Below the pieces are notes generated by a model. The model was given only the letters and a program-made list of their open reading frames with translations. It was not told where the DNA came from and did not search any database. The translations under genes were made by a program, and so were the position numbers. Positions 17,301 to 27,204 of a DNA stretch of 64,000 nt are shown piece by piece; within the stretch, counting starts at the first letter, position 1; each line of letters starts with the position of its first letter. Location of the stretch: the NCBI GenBank assembly GCA_964413935.1, contig CAYPTY010000003.1:109918-173917 (forward strand), read 5' to 3'. Source of the stretch: CAYPTY01 sp964413935. GTDB lineage: Bacteria > Bacteroidota > Rhodothermia > Balneolales > Balneolaceae.

Positions 17301-20300
17301 TTATTTAATCAGCATCATCTTCCTGCTCTCCACAAATGAGCCTGAAACAATGCGCATGATATAAATTCCGGAGGACAGGTTAGTGGCATCAAAAGTGACT
17401 TCATGCCATCCTGCCGTTCTCCGCTCATTCACCAGTACCTTGACCTCCTGCCCCAGCAGATTATACACCGAGAGGCGAACCTGTGAAGCCTGTGGTATTC
17501 CAAAGCTGATGTTGGTGGTAGGATTGAAAGGATTCGGGTAATTCTGTTTAAGCTCGAAGTCGGTTGGCAGAGCCGTGGTAATATCCTCATTGGAAGTACC
17601 CAGTGAGACTTCAATCGGGATGGTTATTTCAAGCGAATCTCCGTCGCTGTCTTTCACTTTTGCGAACAGTGAACCAACTCCAATGAAAGTTGGTGAACTG
17701 ATAGTGAGTTCATAGTTAACCAGATCTGCACTGATGTTGATACTTGGAGGACTCACACTGAATTCGAAGGTGAAATCTGCGAGCAAATCCTCCAAATCAA
17801 CGGCTATGCTGTCAAAGGCAAACACGAGCGGTTGGGTGGTGCTCAATTTCAGTGTATCGGGAACAACGCCAATAACAGGTATATCATTAACCGGGTTGAT
17901 GTTAACCGTTAAAGTATCCGAAGCTTCAAGTCCCAGTGGATCTGATGCCTTGACAACCACTTTGGCTACCCCGAACTGATTCAGTACGGAACTGAGCTGT
18001 ACTGCTGCTCCGGTTAAGGCCGCAGTGATCAAGGTGGAATCGAATGAGACAATGCTGTAGGATAAACCACCCTGCGCGTCTGTGAACGTGGTATTCAGAT
18101 TGGCAGCGAGGAAAGTGGTGAAATCTTCATTAACGTTTATTGATCCCAATGGATTTGCCACTACCGGTGGTGTATTCAATTCACTGGTGATAAAGGATCT
18201 GGATTCGGATGCTCCGCTTTCCCCTTTTTCATTACTGGCATATACACGCCAGTAATAGGTTGTGGTGAAGGCCAGTGAATCCAGCTGAACTGAAGTAGCC
18301 GTTAAAGCAGAATCCAGGAGGATGGCCGTGTAGGCCGGGTCTGATGCAAGCTCCAGACGATAGCTATCCGCAAAGGTAGATGCATTCCAGGACAAGACCG
18401 GATTGACAGCAACGGTTGCACCATCAGCCGGAGAATCAAGGATCACAACCGGCGGAATGGATTCGCCCGTCGTGAAATCAAATACCGTACTGAATGCACT
18501 GTTCCCTACCCCGTTTGAAGCCAGCACCCTCCAGTAGTAGGTAGTAACCGCTGTAAGACTGTCAAGCGTAAGACTCGTGCCAGCCTGTGTAGAGTCAAAG
18601 AATACAGCAGTGAAAGTACTATCCAGAGAAAGCTGAACCGTATACGTATCGGCAAATGAAGCCGGATTCCAGTTTAATGTGGGCGTAAGTACTACATCGG
18701 TTGCTCCGTCAGCCGGTGAGGTTGGCACCGGTACATCCGGGATAGTTGGATTGGTAAAGAAAGTACGTGTTTCTGATCCGGCATTTTCACCCAGCTCATT
18801 GGAAGCAAAAACCCTCCAGAAATACTGTTTATCAAACTCCAGGTGATCCAACTGGATGCTGGTCCCCGTGAGTGTGGAATCAACCAGCGGTGTCGCAAAT
18901 GTATTTGCGGTATCCACTTCTACCCGGTAGTTGTCGGCGAAGCTGGAAGCGTTCCATGAGAGGATCGGATTAACAATGGTTGCCGCACTGTCGGCGGGAG
19001 AAAGCAAGGTTACCACCAGAGGTATGGTCTCTTTAGTGTCGAAGAAGAAGGTTGAAGACCAGGAACTGTTACCTCCCTCACCTTCTGCAGTCACTCTCCA
19101 GTAATAGCGGGTTCCGAAAGTCAGTCCGGTAGCCAGTATCGAATCCGGTGCGTAACCGGTGGTATCAATCACAAGGCCGGAGGAGAAATTAGAAACCGTA
19201 GACAGTTGTACCTGATAGGTATCCGCAAACTGTGGAGCCGTCCAGTCGAGGGTCAGCGAAGTATCCTGATCAGCAGCCCCATCGGCCGGTGACAGCAAGG
19301 TAGGCTGCTGAGGTGCAGGGATTTCCGTCCGAAAGGTTCGGGTAGGTGAAAATGGCCCTGCCCCGCTTTGTCCGTTTGAACGAATTCTCCAGTAATAATC
19401 GGTTCCTATCTCCAAGCTGTCGGGTGTATTGAAAAAACTACTGAAAAAGGTGGAATCGATCAGCGGAGAGGCAAAGGTTTCCGAGGTATCCAGCTGGAAG
19501 GTATAATTATCCGTGAAGGATGGTGCCGGACCCCAGGTGAATGTGGGTTTTAAGGGAGCACCTACCAAACTATCCGGTAAATTTCCTAATGTTGGAGGCA
19601 ACGGAAGTGGTTCTTTGGTCCTGAAGTTAAAAGCGGATGACCAGTTACTTTCCCCACCGGTATTCACCGCTCTCACTCTCCAGTAATACAGGGTAAAGAA
19701 ATCCAGCCCCGAGACCGGAAGCGAATCCGGAACTACACCTGTGGTATCCACCAGATTTGCTGTGAAGGAATTATTGGTACTAAGCTGAATCTCATAGCTG
19801 TCGGCACCAACGGCCACATCCCAGTCCAAAACCAGTGAAGTATCCTGTTGCTGTGAATTACTTGCAGGAGAAACCAGGCTGGGGGTCAGAGGTTTGGTGG
19901 ACAGGAAAATATTCCCGTTATCAATCAGCGAATTTGGCGAACCTTCGTTATAGTTCAGATTCGTGATGCTTACAGATGCATTCAGGTCAGTTGATACCGA
20001 AGCATCCGCCGCCAGCTGAATGTAGATCAGGTCACCATCGGAAGCGACTGCAGTCGCGCTTGCGCCCACAAATTTGATTTTACCACTGTTTCCGGATGTC
20101 AGATCGTTTTCCACAAAAGACCAGCCATCGGTCAGGCTTCCGGAAGTGCTGAAGCCCAGATAATCCAGCTGGCTTTCGTTGTAATTAAATTCGAATTCCA
20201 TGGAAAGCACATCGGCACCGGACCCGGGTATATTTTCAACCCGTATCGGATACATCAGCGTATCAATCACCAAGGTTGAGGTATCCGGCGCAACGGTTAT

Positions 20301-21614
20301 CAGATCGAAAATATTGATGTTGCTGGTCTGACCGGTGGCCCCGATGGAGTCGGTTGCTATGACCTGAAGCGTGCCGCCCCGGGTGTAATTCACTTTACCG
20401 GTGGAATCTACTGTGGCCAGTGAGGAATCTGACAAGGACCAGGTTACCGGTCCGGTTTGATTGGAGACACTGAACTGGGTGGAATCACCGCTAAGCGGAT
20501 TTGTAACGGAGCCGGGACTGATGGTTAATGCAGGTAAGGCATTTGCCGTAACCGAAAATGCGGAAGCCAAACCTAATATATCATCATTCAGCACCATGTT
20601 CTGAGGAGTGAACCAGGTACTGCCGGTCACCCCGTCTTTTAACCGGAACTCCAGCTGGATTAAGTCACCTGAGCCGGTGATATCACTGGTTTGTGCAAAG
20701 GCCACATCGATATAATTGTCTGTGGCATTGTAGGTTAGGGTAGCACCCGGATCCAGTAAAGAACCTTTGGTAAGGCTGATCAACTCAAGTCGGTTGGTCC
20801 AGCTTCCGGAATTCAGCCTGAACTCCCCTGCTTTCACATTCAAAGCAGTCACATCCGTAATGGTAACCTGATTGCTTACCACCTGTCCACTGAAGTTTGT
20901 GGAATCGGTACCCGATATCAAATAACCGAATGCGTAACGTACCGTGGATGTATCCCGGATTCCCCGGCTGTCCTCCCCAACTATTCTGAAATTACCTGCA
21001 CCAACTATGGTAACCAATCCTGTACTGTCATTAATGGTTGCGATGGAGGGATCCAGTGAAGTCCACGTCATGGGATCAACCTGCCCGGAAACCGTTGCAA
21101 AAGCAGTTTCTCCCAACCTCAGATTGGAAGGCGCGTTTACATTTATGGTTGGTTTGGGGGATACTGATAAACTCCCATTATCGAAAATAAGCGAAGGTGA
21201 ACCCTCGTTCAGCTGGCTTTGGCTTGCATCAAAACTGATGGTAAATCCAAAGGAATTGGTGATTACCGCCCTGATATAAAACAGATCCCCGGTACCGGAT
21301 AAGGCAGTAGCTCCGGCACCCGCGATGGTCATTCTCCCGCTCTGATCCAGATTTGCAACCACACTCATTCCACTGGATAGGGAACTGCTTGTTTCAACAC
21401 TTAACGGTTCAAGATAAGCATCTGTATAAATCAGCTCGACGGTGTAAGATAAAACATTCAATCCCGTGAGGGAGGAATCCACCCTCACCGGAATCAATAA
21501 CGTGTCGCCTTCTACCGCGCTGCTGTCAGGAATGCTGAGTTGCACCTGAGCCTGTGCGGCTGTAGCGAATAGCGACACCATACATAGCAGGATTATATTT
21601 CTGAGTTTTTTCAT
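17301..21614 (-). CDS. Giant secreted protein: three cohesin-like domains, FN3 repeats, type IX sorting tail
   Basis: The 1437-residue product has a signal peptide (MKKLRNIILLCMVSLFATAAQAQ). Three cohesin-like modules are visible at about residues 24-150, 228-360 and 440-575; each has an early GDTLLIPV-like strand, an internal SGTGDLFYI-like strand and, in the first and third, an NEGSPSLIFDNG-like closing strand. Two BIG2-like domains (for example LDPSIATINDSTGLVTIVGAG) separate them. Six FN3-like repeats of about 98 residues (about 577-1160), each with a YYWRV motif, follow, then a cadherin-like domain. The last 85 residues are a type IX sorting domain (QNYPNPFNPTTNISFGIPQ to the MMLIK end). 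An AAGGAG lies 8 bases before the ATG. The gene is 31 bases downstream of the dockerin gene. It is probably a surface scaffold or adhesin. Confidence 0.85.
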   Translation of the reverse strand: MKKLRNIILLCMVSLFATAAQAQVQLSIPDSSAVEGDTLLIPVRVDSSLTGLNVLSYTVELIYTDAYLEPLSVETSSSLSSGMSVVANLDQSGRMTIAGAGATALSGTGDLFYIRAVITNSFGFTISFDASQSQLNEGSPSLIFDNGSLSVSPKPTINVNAPSNLRLGETAFATVSGQVDPMTWTSLDPSIATINDSTGLVTIVGAGNFRIVGEDSRGIRDTSTVRYAFGYLISGTDSTNFSGQVVSNQVTITDVTALNVKAGEFRLNSGSWTNRLELISLTKGSLLDPGATLTYNATDNYIDVAFAQTSDITGSGDLIQLEFRLKDGVTGSTWFTPQNMVLNDDILGLASAFSVTANALPALTISPGSVTNPLSGDSTQFSVSNQTGPVTWSLSDSSLATVDSTGKVNYTRGGTLQVIATDSIGATGQTSNINIFDLITVAPDTSTLVIDTLMYPIRVENIPGSGADVLSMEFEFNYNESQLDYLGFSTSGSLTDGWSFVENDLTSGNSGKIKFVGASATAVASDGDLIYIQLAADASVSTDLNASVSITNLNYNEGSPNSLIDNGNIFLSTKPLTPSLVSPASNSQQQDTSLVLDWDVAVGADSYEIQLSTNNSFTANLVDTTGVVPDSLPVSGLDFFTLYYWRVRAVNTGGESNWSSAFNFRTKEPLPLPPTLGNLPDSLVGAPLKPTFTWGPAPSFTDNYTFQLDTSETFASPLIDSTFFSSFFNTPDSLEIGTDYYWRIRSNGQSGAGPFSPTRTFRTEIPAPQQPTLLSPADGAADQDTSLTLDWTAPQFADTYQVQLSTVSNFSSGLVIDTTGYAPDSILATGLTFGTRYYWRVTAEGEGGNSSWSSTFFFDTKETIPLVVTLLSPADSAATIVNPILSWNASSFADNYRVEVDTANTFATPLVDSTLTGTSIQLDHLEFDKQYFWRVFASNELGENAGSETRTFFTNPTIPDVPVPTSPADGATDVVLTPTLNWNPASFADTYTVQLSLDSTFTAVFFDSTQAGTSLTLDSLTAVTTYYWRVLASNGVGNSAFSTVFDFTTGESIPPVVILDSPADGATVAVNPVLSWNASTFADSYRLELASDPAYTAILLDSALTATSVQLDSLAFTTTYYWRVYASNEKGESGASESRSFITSELNTPPVVANPLGSINVNEDFTTFLAANLNTTFTDAQGGLSYSIVSFDSTLITAALTGAAVQLSSVLNQFGVAKVVVKASDPLGLEASDTLTVNINPVNDIPVIGVVPDTLKLSTTQPLVFAFDSIAVDLEDLLADFTFEFSVSPPSINISADLVNYELTISSPTFIGVGSLFAKVKDSDGDSLEITIPIEVSLGTSNEDITTALPTDFELKQNYPNPFNPTTNISFGIPQASQVRLSVYNLLGQEVKVLVNERRTAGWHEVTFDATNLSSGIYIMRIVSGSFVESRKMMLIK

Positions 21615-21645
21615 GATGTTGCTCCTTACAAGCTTATCAGCCTGA

Positions 21646-24600
21646 TTACTTGATCAGCATCATTTTCTTAGTACTCACGAAATCACCTGATTGTATGCGA
21701 TAGATATAAATACCGCTGGACAAGCGCTGTGCATCAAAGTTAACCGTATGAATACCGGCCTGTCGATTTTCAGAAACCAGCGTGGCCACTCTCTGTCCCA
21801 GCAGATTGAAAACATCCAGCTGAACAAAACCGGCTTCAGGAATACTGAAACTAATGTTGGTACTTGGGTTGAATGGATTCGGGTAATTCTGGCTGAGGTC
21901 ATACTCGGTCGGAATAACGGCATCCTCTTCTTCACCTACGCTGGTTGCAGTAAGATCCAGTTCGTTAGCAATGAAGGTTTTGATGTCGAAACGGCTGTCG
22001 AAGTTTTCATCCAGGATATTAAACCTCAGATTCAGCAGCGCGCCGCTCTCCTCAATAGCTGTAGTAGAAGCAAGGGCCAGAATAACCTCATTTTCTTCCG
22101 TCACATTGGATACAAAAGTAGCTCCATTCAGCACTTCAGCTCTTTCCACAGATTCAAGCTCAAGTCCCTGCATGGTTGAGGCCAGTTTAATTTCGAAGGC
22201 CAGTAGGTCGTGCACATTTTCAAACTCAAGCGGCAGAATCAGCTGGTCGTCCTCCACGGAAGACTCCCCTATGCGAAGTACAATGTCTTCCACGTTCAGT
22301 TTGGCAAGGGCAGCCAGTCTGACTTTCGCATTCAGCTCGGCCGAGAAGGCATCACGGATACCTACCACATACTGTAATACTTCAGAAGCATCCAGCGCTG
22401 ATACGGAACCGTCACCGGTCACATCAGCAACCGATTCCTGCAAAGCGCTGAAAGTGATCAGTGTGGCCACATCCTGCAGAATGAGGGATGCGTCAAAAGA
22501 TTGAACGTTACCATTCAGGGAAACATCACCCAGTGCCGGGTTAGTGGTGCCGGAGCCCTGGAAGGGTGTGTAATCCACGCCGTCGGTTACCTCATCACCG
22601 GTTCCGGATGGATTACCGGAATGGGTTGGTCCACTGTCATCTCCCCACCAGTTGTTTTCAGCATTAATAGTGAAGGTCTTGTCTCTGTTCTCAATACCAA
22701 AGGTAAAGTTGTTATAAATATCAGAGTTGTTAATAACCGGGTTACCTGATCCATACACTCTCACACCATAGGTGTTGGTATTCAGCGAAGAATTGGTAAT
22801 AGTTGGGCTGGCATTATCGGCAATCACCCCATACGTAGAACCACGAACAATCACATTATCAAGTATGGAAATATTATCGATGGCAGTGCCCGTGTATCGT
22901 ATGCCGGTCCATTGATTGCGAACCACAGAAGTTGCCGTACTGTTACGGTTTGTATCACCGCCATAGAAATCATCTTCTATACTGGTAAAAACGATGGCAG
23001 AATCCGGAGTTGAACCTCCATCTGCAATCAGGCCCCTGTTAACCACAAGCTGAACAGCAAAAGTGAATTTACTGATTACCCCCGGATCAACGGTTAAGGT
23101 TGAGTTGGTCCCAATGGTATAAGTACCGGTGAAATAGTATGGTATTCCCGTTCGGCCTGCGAAGGTTCGGTATGCCAGGGTCGCATCCTGTACCAGAGTC
23201 TCATTTAGCACACCTATCGCAGGATAGGTGGTACCGGACATTACATTCCCACTTGTAGAATCCGGGTAGGATACCAGTGAAATCAAAAGCGGAGTAAACC
23301 TTAGATCATTAAAAGTATTATTGGTTACAACTGGTGCAGATACTCCACCCAATCGAATACCATAATTATTTTGCTCAAAGAGCGTACTGTCAATGGTTGG
23401 ACTGGCACTGGCAAGGTTGATGGCATTATTGGCACCTTTAATTACCGCGTTACGAATTATGTTTGCAGTATCGATACTGGTAGCATTAAAGGTGAACCAG
23501 TTTCCAGATTTAAAAGTGTCATTACCCGGGCCGTCATTATACAGATCGGCAGGATTACCATAGTTATCATCGGTATCCAGGGTAAATACTACCGGATTGG
23601 ATGCCGTACCATCAATGGAAAGTGAACCATCCACAGTAAATCCATACTTAGATCGAGTTGATCCAAAACGAGTATAGGACTTAAACACAACTCCTTCCGG
23701 TATGGTGATTGAGGTACCTGATGGAATGGTAATGTTGCCATATAGAACATAAGTAGTTGAATCTACTCCGGCAAAACTACGAACAGGAATGGTTGCATCA
23801 GAACCCCAGGTTTGCCCGTTAATTCCAATACCCCTTATACGGACATTAGATTCCGAATTATTTGAAAAGGTAGGTGTTGAAAACATGTCCATGAGAATAC
23901 TGTTTCCAATCTGACCTACCGAGCTGGAAATATTCTCAAAGGTATTGTTTTGGATAACCGGTGAAGAATTACCTTTGATCCATATTGCTGTGCTTAATGA
24001 TAAAGCAAACAATGAACTGTCTACTACCGCATCAGCACTGTTAAACTCCAATGCCGTTGTCGGATATCTGAAAATAGTATTATTGATCAAATTCAGACTA
24101 TCGATGCCGGAAGACCTAAAAACGATCCTTGATGACTGTCCCGGCGAAGGTATCGTTGTGTTACCATCGTTATTGGTATCCCCACCTGAACCATCATCAT
24201 TAAAGGAGGTAAAAGTAACCGGGTTTGTTTCGGTACCGAGAGTTCGAATAGCACCGTCAATCAGGAAGAGAACGTTTCCTTTGAAGACGATACCCGGAGC
24301 AACACTAAAGGTGGTGTTTGAAGTTACAGTTGGGTTTGTTCTGAGGATGAATGGAATGTTTGTAAAACCTGCAACGGTGTATGGGACTAAGGTTACATTC
24401 GTTCCAATATTTCCTCTGGTATCCATGTATCGGAAAGACTGGTTGTAGGATGAGGAAAACCTTGCTGATGATGCTTCAAGCAAGATAATTCCGTTTGAGC
24501 CATTCGAGTTAAATGTAATGTTATTGTATGTTGGCGTTGAGGTGGTTGACACACCCAATGGATCCTCACCACAATTCTGTATAGTACTATTCGAAATTGT

Positions 24601-26973
24601 TACGTTCGAGCCAGATTCAGCCACAAATCCAACATATCTACAGCTCAAAACGGTAACACTGTCCACTGTAGGTGCAGCATCTGAAAAGACCATTCCATGT
24701 CTGCTGTATCGAATTTCTGTGTTGTCAACAATAGAACCTACATCATCTGCCGTTGGGAAGAATCGAATGGTTCCCCAGTTATTTGGACTTGGCGTTGTAG
24801 ATCCTCCATCACCATTGGTATCCAGAGGGTTACCCACCTGATCATCAAAAATGGAAGTAATAACAATCTTCTCAGTTTCTGACCCATCAGCAACAAGGGT
24901 ACCTTCAATACCGAGAATAGTACCGGTAGATACATTGACAACTTTCAATACAGTACCCGGCTCTATGGTTAGAGTGGAACCCGAGGTAATGGTTGAGTTA
25001 CCCAGAAGTACCGTTGTAATTCCTGTGAAACCTGCAAAATCACGATTTCTGATGATGGATGGTGCAGAAATAACTTCACCATGGTAACCAATGGCTGTTA
25101 AACCAACATTAGCAACCGAATTCCCGGAAAATGTAGGATCAGCAGAAAGTGAAAGGGCCACCGGTACTGAACCTGTATTTGAAAATGAATTATTGGAAAT
25201 GGTCGGCTTACTGGTTCCTCTTGCATCAATTCCATAGGTATCCGAGTTCACTATCTCAGAGTTTGATACGGTCATATCGGAATTGATCATGTTAATCGCG
25301 CCGCGTGGACTTACAAACAAATTAGCAGCTGAGTTATAGGGATAGCTGGTGTTGTAGCGCGCGTAGCGAATGATGTTGTAATCAATGATGGACGCGTCCG
25401 AATCTTCCCCAAAGCCAAATCCTCTCCAGGCTGCATCAGTAGGCACAGTTGTATTACCATCTTTATTGGTATCGTTTGGATTACCCACGTTATCGTCCGT
25501 TACCGCGGTGAATACGGTAATACTGTCCGGGTTGGCATCACTGATAAGGGTACCCCGTACTACAATCCCGGAATTAGGAAGTGCCTTAACAACCACGCCG
25601 GGTTCAATATTCAGGGTGACCCCGGTGTCTACCGTGAGCCGGTTCAGCAAGAGGTAGGTCACATTGGGGATGGAGGTAAAATCACGTTGTTGCAATGTGG
25701 AATTACTTGTTATGGTGGTTCCCAGAAGCCCAATGGCGTCGTATTGGTTGTTTGAAGAAGAGAAGCTATTGTTGGTGAATACGGGTTCAGAATCAAAAGT
25801 CAGGATCAGTGGAACTACCTGAGAAGATCCCATTTCATTATTTGAGAATTTCGCATCTGAATTTCTTAATACAACCCCATAAATATTATTTACATAGAGT
25901 GAACTGTCAACTGTTGCATTTGAGTTTGTTAAATTCAAACCCCCTACAGGGTTTGTGTTATTCAGGTCTCCAGCAAAACTAACCTCTATTCTCCTCAGGA
26001 TATTATCAGCATCCCTGGTTGAACCATTAACCACAATGCCATTCCAGTCATTTTTTGCCGGTGCAGAAAGTGTACCATCATTATTGGTATCACCAAAAGC
26101 ATTATCATTTTTAATGGAAGTAAATAAAATCGTTTCACCTGAATCAGCAATGGCTTCAATCGCACCACCATCATTAATCCTTAGCTGGGCATTGGCAAAA
26201 AACTTCCAGATTGCACCTGTTTTGACTGTTAACTTAGCAGGACTGTTCACAGAAAAGGTACTTGAACGGTAAGGAACCGGTGCATTCTCCAATATAAAAT
26301 CAGCACTTGTAGAACTGAAATCCAAATAAATAGCATCCTTATCGTTACCTGTAAAATCATTAGCTCCAGAATAATTCACCGTACCGATGGATGCATATCG
26401 TACCGGGTCTTCACTGGTAGTGATGATGGAATTTGAAATGTTTACAACTGGCAGTGACTGCCCGGATACAGCTGCGGAATGAACGAACAAAGCATCATTC
26501 GAATCACTGATGGTGGTTGAATCTACATTCACGGTACCGCTAGCAGCGTAAATGGACTGATCTCCATATTGAATCAGACAGTTATTAAAATCTCCATAAG
26601 AATCTGAAGTGTTAAAATAAATTCGGTTCCAAGCCGATCTTGTCGAGGTTGTATTTGAGGTAAAGGTTGCCCCATCGGCTATCAAAGCTCCGGTAACAAT
26701 TAAGTTCTGACCAGAATCAAAGCGAACTTCCGCCCCATTTTCGACCACTACAGTATCCCCTGCAGTAATGGTGGTAGTTGCCTGAATGATATAAGGTGAA
26801 CCGGCAGCCGTCCAGACGACTGTAGAATCCCCTTCGATATTACCTGAAATATTGGTTTGGGCTAGCAGATTCGTGCTGAAAAGACATACGAATCCCAGGA
26901 TTGCAGTTAATTTGAATACACGTTTCATAGCTCTTGTTACTTGAGTTAATCTGAAAAGGAAAGAATTGTACAT
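21646..26973 (-). CDS. Giant secreted beta-helix protein with dockerin, cohesin-like domain and type IX sorting tail
   Basis: The product has about 1775 residues. Six tandem modules of roughly 225-250 residues fill the first 1500; each has parallel beta-helix-like repeats and a loop of the form GDTNNDGT or GNPNDTNKDGN that looks calcium-binding. A type I dockerin follows: two repeats, DVSLNGNVQSFDASLILQ and DVTGDGSVSALDASEVLQ, with D/N at calcium-loop positions 1, 5 and 12. Next is one cohesin-like domain and a type IX tail (QNYPNPFNPSTNISFSIPE, ending MMLIK). The ATG at 26973 has GGAGG nine bases upstream, giving a signal peptide with a long n-region; the ATG at 26928 (MKRVFKLTAILGFVCLFSTN) would give a normal-length signal but has poor ribosome-binding sequence. 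It is the first gene of a two-gene operon. Confidence 0.85.
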   Translation of the reverse strand: MYNSFLFRLTQVTRAMKRVFKLTAILGFVCLFSTNLLAQTNISGNIEGDSTVVWTAAGSPYIIQATTTITAGDTVVVENGAEVRFDSGQNLIVTGALIADGATFTSNTTSTRSAWNRIYFNTSDSYGDFNNCLIQYGDQSIYAASGTVNVDSTTISDSNDALFVHSAAVSGQSLPVVNISNSIITTSEDPVRYASIGTVNYSGANDFTGNDKDAIYLDFSSTSADFILENAPVPYRSSTFSVNSPAKLTVKTGAIWKFFANAQLRINDGGAIEAIADSGETILFTSIKNDNAFGDTNNDGTLSAPAKNDWNGIVVNGSTRDADNILRRIEVSFAGDLNNTNPVGGLNLTNSNATVDSSLYVNNIYGVVLRNSDAKFSNNEMGSSQVVPLILTFDSEPVFTNNSFSSSNNQYDAIGLLGTTITSNSTLQQRDFTSIPNVTYLLLNRLTVDTGVTLNIEPGVVVKALPNSGIVVRGTLISDANPDSITVFTAVTDDNVGNPNDTNKDGNTTVPTDAAWRGFGFGEDSDASIIDYNIIRYARYNTSYPYNSAANLFVSPRGAINMINSDMTVSNSEIVNSDTYGIDARGTSKPTISNNSFSNTGSVPVALSLSADPTFSGNSVANVGLTAIGYHGEVISAPSIIRNRDFAGFTGITTVLLGNSTITSGSTLTIEPGTVLKVVNVSTGTILGIEGTLVADGSETEKIVITSIFDDQVGNPLDTNGDGGSTTPSPNNWGTIRFFPTADDVGSIVDNTEIRYSRHGMVFSDAAPTVDSVTVLSCRYVGFVAESGSNVTISNSTIQNCGEDPLGVSTTSTPTYNNITFNSNGSNGIILLEASSARFSSSYNQSFRYMDTRGNIGTNVTLVPYTVAGFTNIPFILRTNPTVTSNTTFSVAPGIVFKGNVLFLIDGAIRTLGTETNPVTFTSFNDDGSGGDTNNDGNTTIPSPGQSSRIVFRSSGIDSLNLINNTIFRYPTTALEFNSADAVVDSSLFALSLSTAIWIKGNSSPVIQNNTFENISSSVGQIGNSILMDMFSTPTFSNNSESNVRIRGIGINGQTWGSDATIPVRSFAGVDSTTYVLYGNITIPSGTSITIPEGVVFKSYTRFGSTRSKYGFTVDGSLSIDGTASNPVVFTLDTDDNYGNPADLYNDGPGNDTFKSGNWFTFNATSIDTANIIRNAVIKGANNAINLASASPTIDSTLFEQNNYGIRLGGVSAPVVTNNTFNDLRFTPLLISLVSYPDSTSGNVMSGTTYPAIGVLNETLVQDATLAYRTFAGRTGIPYYFTGTYTIGTNSTLTVDPGVISKFTFAVQLVVNRGLIADGGSTPDSAIVFTSIEDDFYGGDTNRNSTATSVVRNQWTGIRYTGTAIDNISILDNVIVRGSTYGVIADNASPTITNSSLNTNTYGVRVYGSGNPVINNSDIYNNFTFGIENRDKTFTINAENNWWGDDSGPTHSGNPSGTGDEVTDGVDYTPFQGSGTTNPALGDVSLNGNVQSFDASLILQDVATLITFSALQESVADVTGDGSVSALDASEVLQYVVGIRDAFSAELNAKVRLAALAKLNVEDIVLRIGESSVEDDQLILPLEFENVHDLLAFEIKLASTMQGLELESVERAEVLNGATFVSNVTEENEVILALASTTAIEESGALLNLRFNILDENFDSRFDIKTFIANELDLTATSVGEEEDAVIPTEYDLSQNYPNPFNPSTNISFSIPEAGFVQLDVFNLLGQRVATLVSENRQAGIHTVNFDAQRLSSGIYIYRIQSGDFVSTKKMMLIK

Positions 26974-27026
26974 CACTCCGTACCTCCGGATGAGTGGATC
27001 CCCCTGTTACTTATTTGACCTCTCTG

Positions 27027-27055
27027 AATGTGCCCATTCAAGCTATGATAGTCAA
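27027..27055 (-). promoter_or_regulatory. Weak candidate promoter for the dockerin/cohesin operon
   Basis: TTGACT (27050-27055) and CACATT (27027-27032) are spaced by 17 bases on the minus strand, immediately after the terminator at 27058-27092. The -35 is good, the -10 matches only three of six positions. The leader would be about 45 bases to the ATG at 26973. Confidence 0.3.
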
Positions 27056-27057
27056 CG

Positions 27058-27092
27058 AAAAAAAACCCCACCTTATCGGGGTGAGGTTTTTT
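27058..27092 (-). terminator. Bidirectional-type terminator after the response regulator
   Basis: AACCCCACC (27064-27072) pairs with GGTGAGGTT (27080-27088) around a 7-base loop with one mismatch. Eight T follow on the minus strand and six T on the plus strand, so it could stop transcription both ways. It separates the sensor/regulator genes from the dockerin operon. Confidence 0.8.
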
Positions 27093-27118
27093 AGTTAAGC
27101 TTCAGTAAGATCGAAATT

Positions 27119-27130
27119 TGTGCCGGCACA
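27119..27130. promoter_or_regulatory. 12-bp perfect palindrome upstream of the dockerin operon
   Basis: TGTGCCGGCACA is a perfect dyad, a plausible binding site for a dimeric regulator. It lies in a 230-base intergenic stretch that holds two further palindromes and a terminator. Confidence 0.35.
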
Positions 27131-27146
27131 TTACCAGCAGTAAATG

Positions 27147-27158
27147 TTACTTAAGTAA
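27147..27158. promoter_or_regulatory. 12-bp perfect AT-rich palindrome upstream of the dockerin operon
   Basis: TTACTTAAGTAA is a perfect dyad 16 bases from the TGTGCCGGCACA palindrome. It could be an operator or part of a promoter; no consensus assignment is possible. Confidence 0.3.
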
Positions 27159-27184
27159 ATAAATGCAATGTTCAGCTAAGAAAC

Positions 27185-27202
27185 ACCGCATAGATATGCG
27201 GT
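27185..27202. repeat. 18-bp palindrome, copy 1, after the response regulator stop
   Basis: ACCGCATAGATATGCGGT has two 8-base arms around a GA centre. It starts two bases beyond the stop of the response regulator. A near-identical copy follows the sensor kinase stop at 27883-27900. No T run follows, so it is not a standard terminator. Confidence 0.6.
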
Positions 27203-27204
27203 TT

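Noticed and set aside
18100..19900. Periodic repeats read as a CRISPR or DNA satellite
   Set aside because: The periodicity is about 98 codons with diverged DNA and intact reading frame, so it reflects FN3 protein repeats.
27185..27202. Palindrome as a Rho-independent terminator of the regulator gene
   Set aside because: There is no T tract after it; the proper terminator is at 27058-27092.
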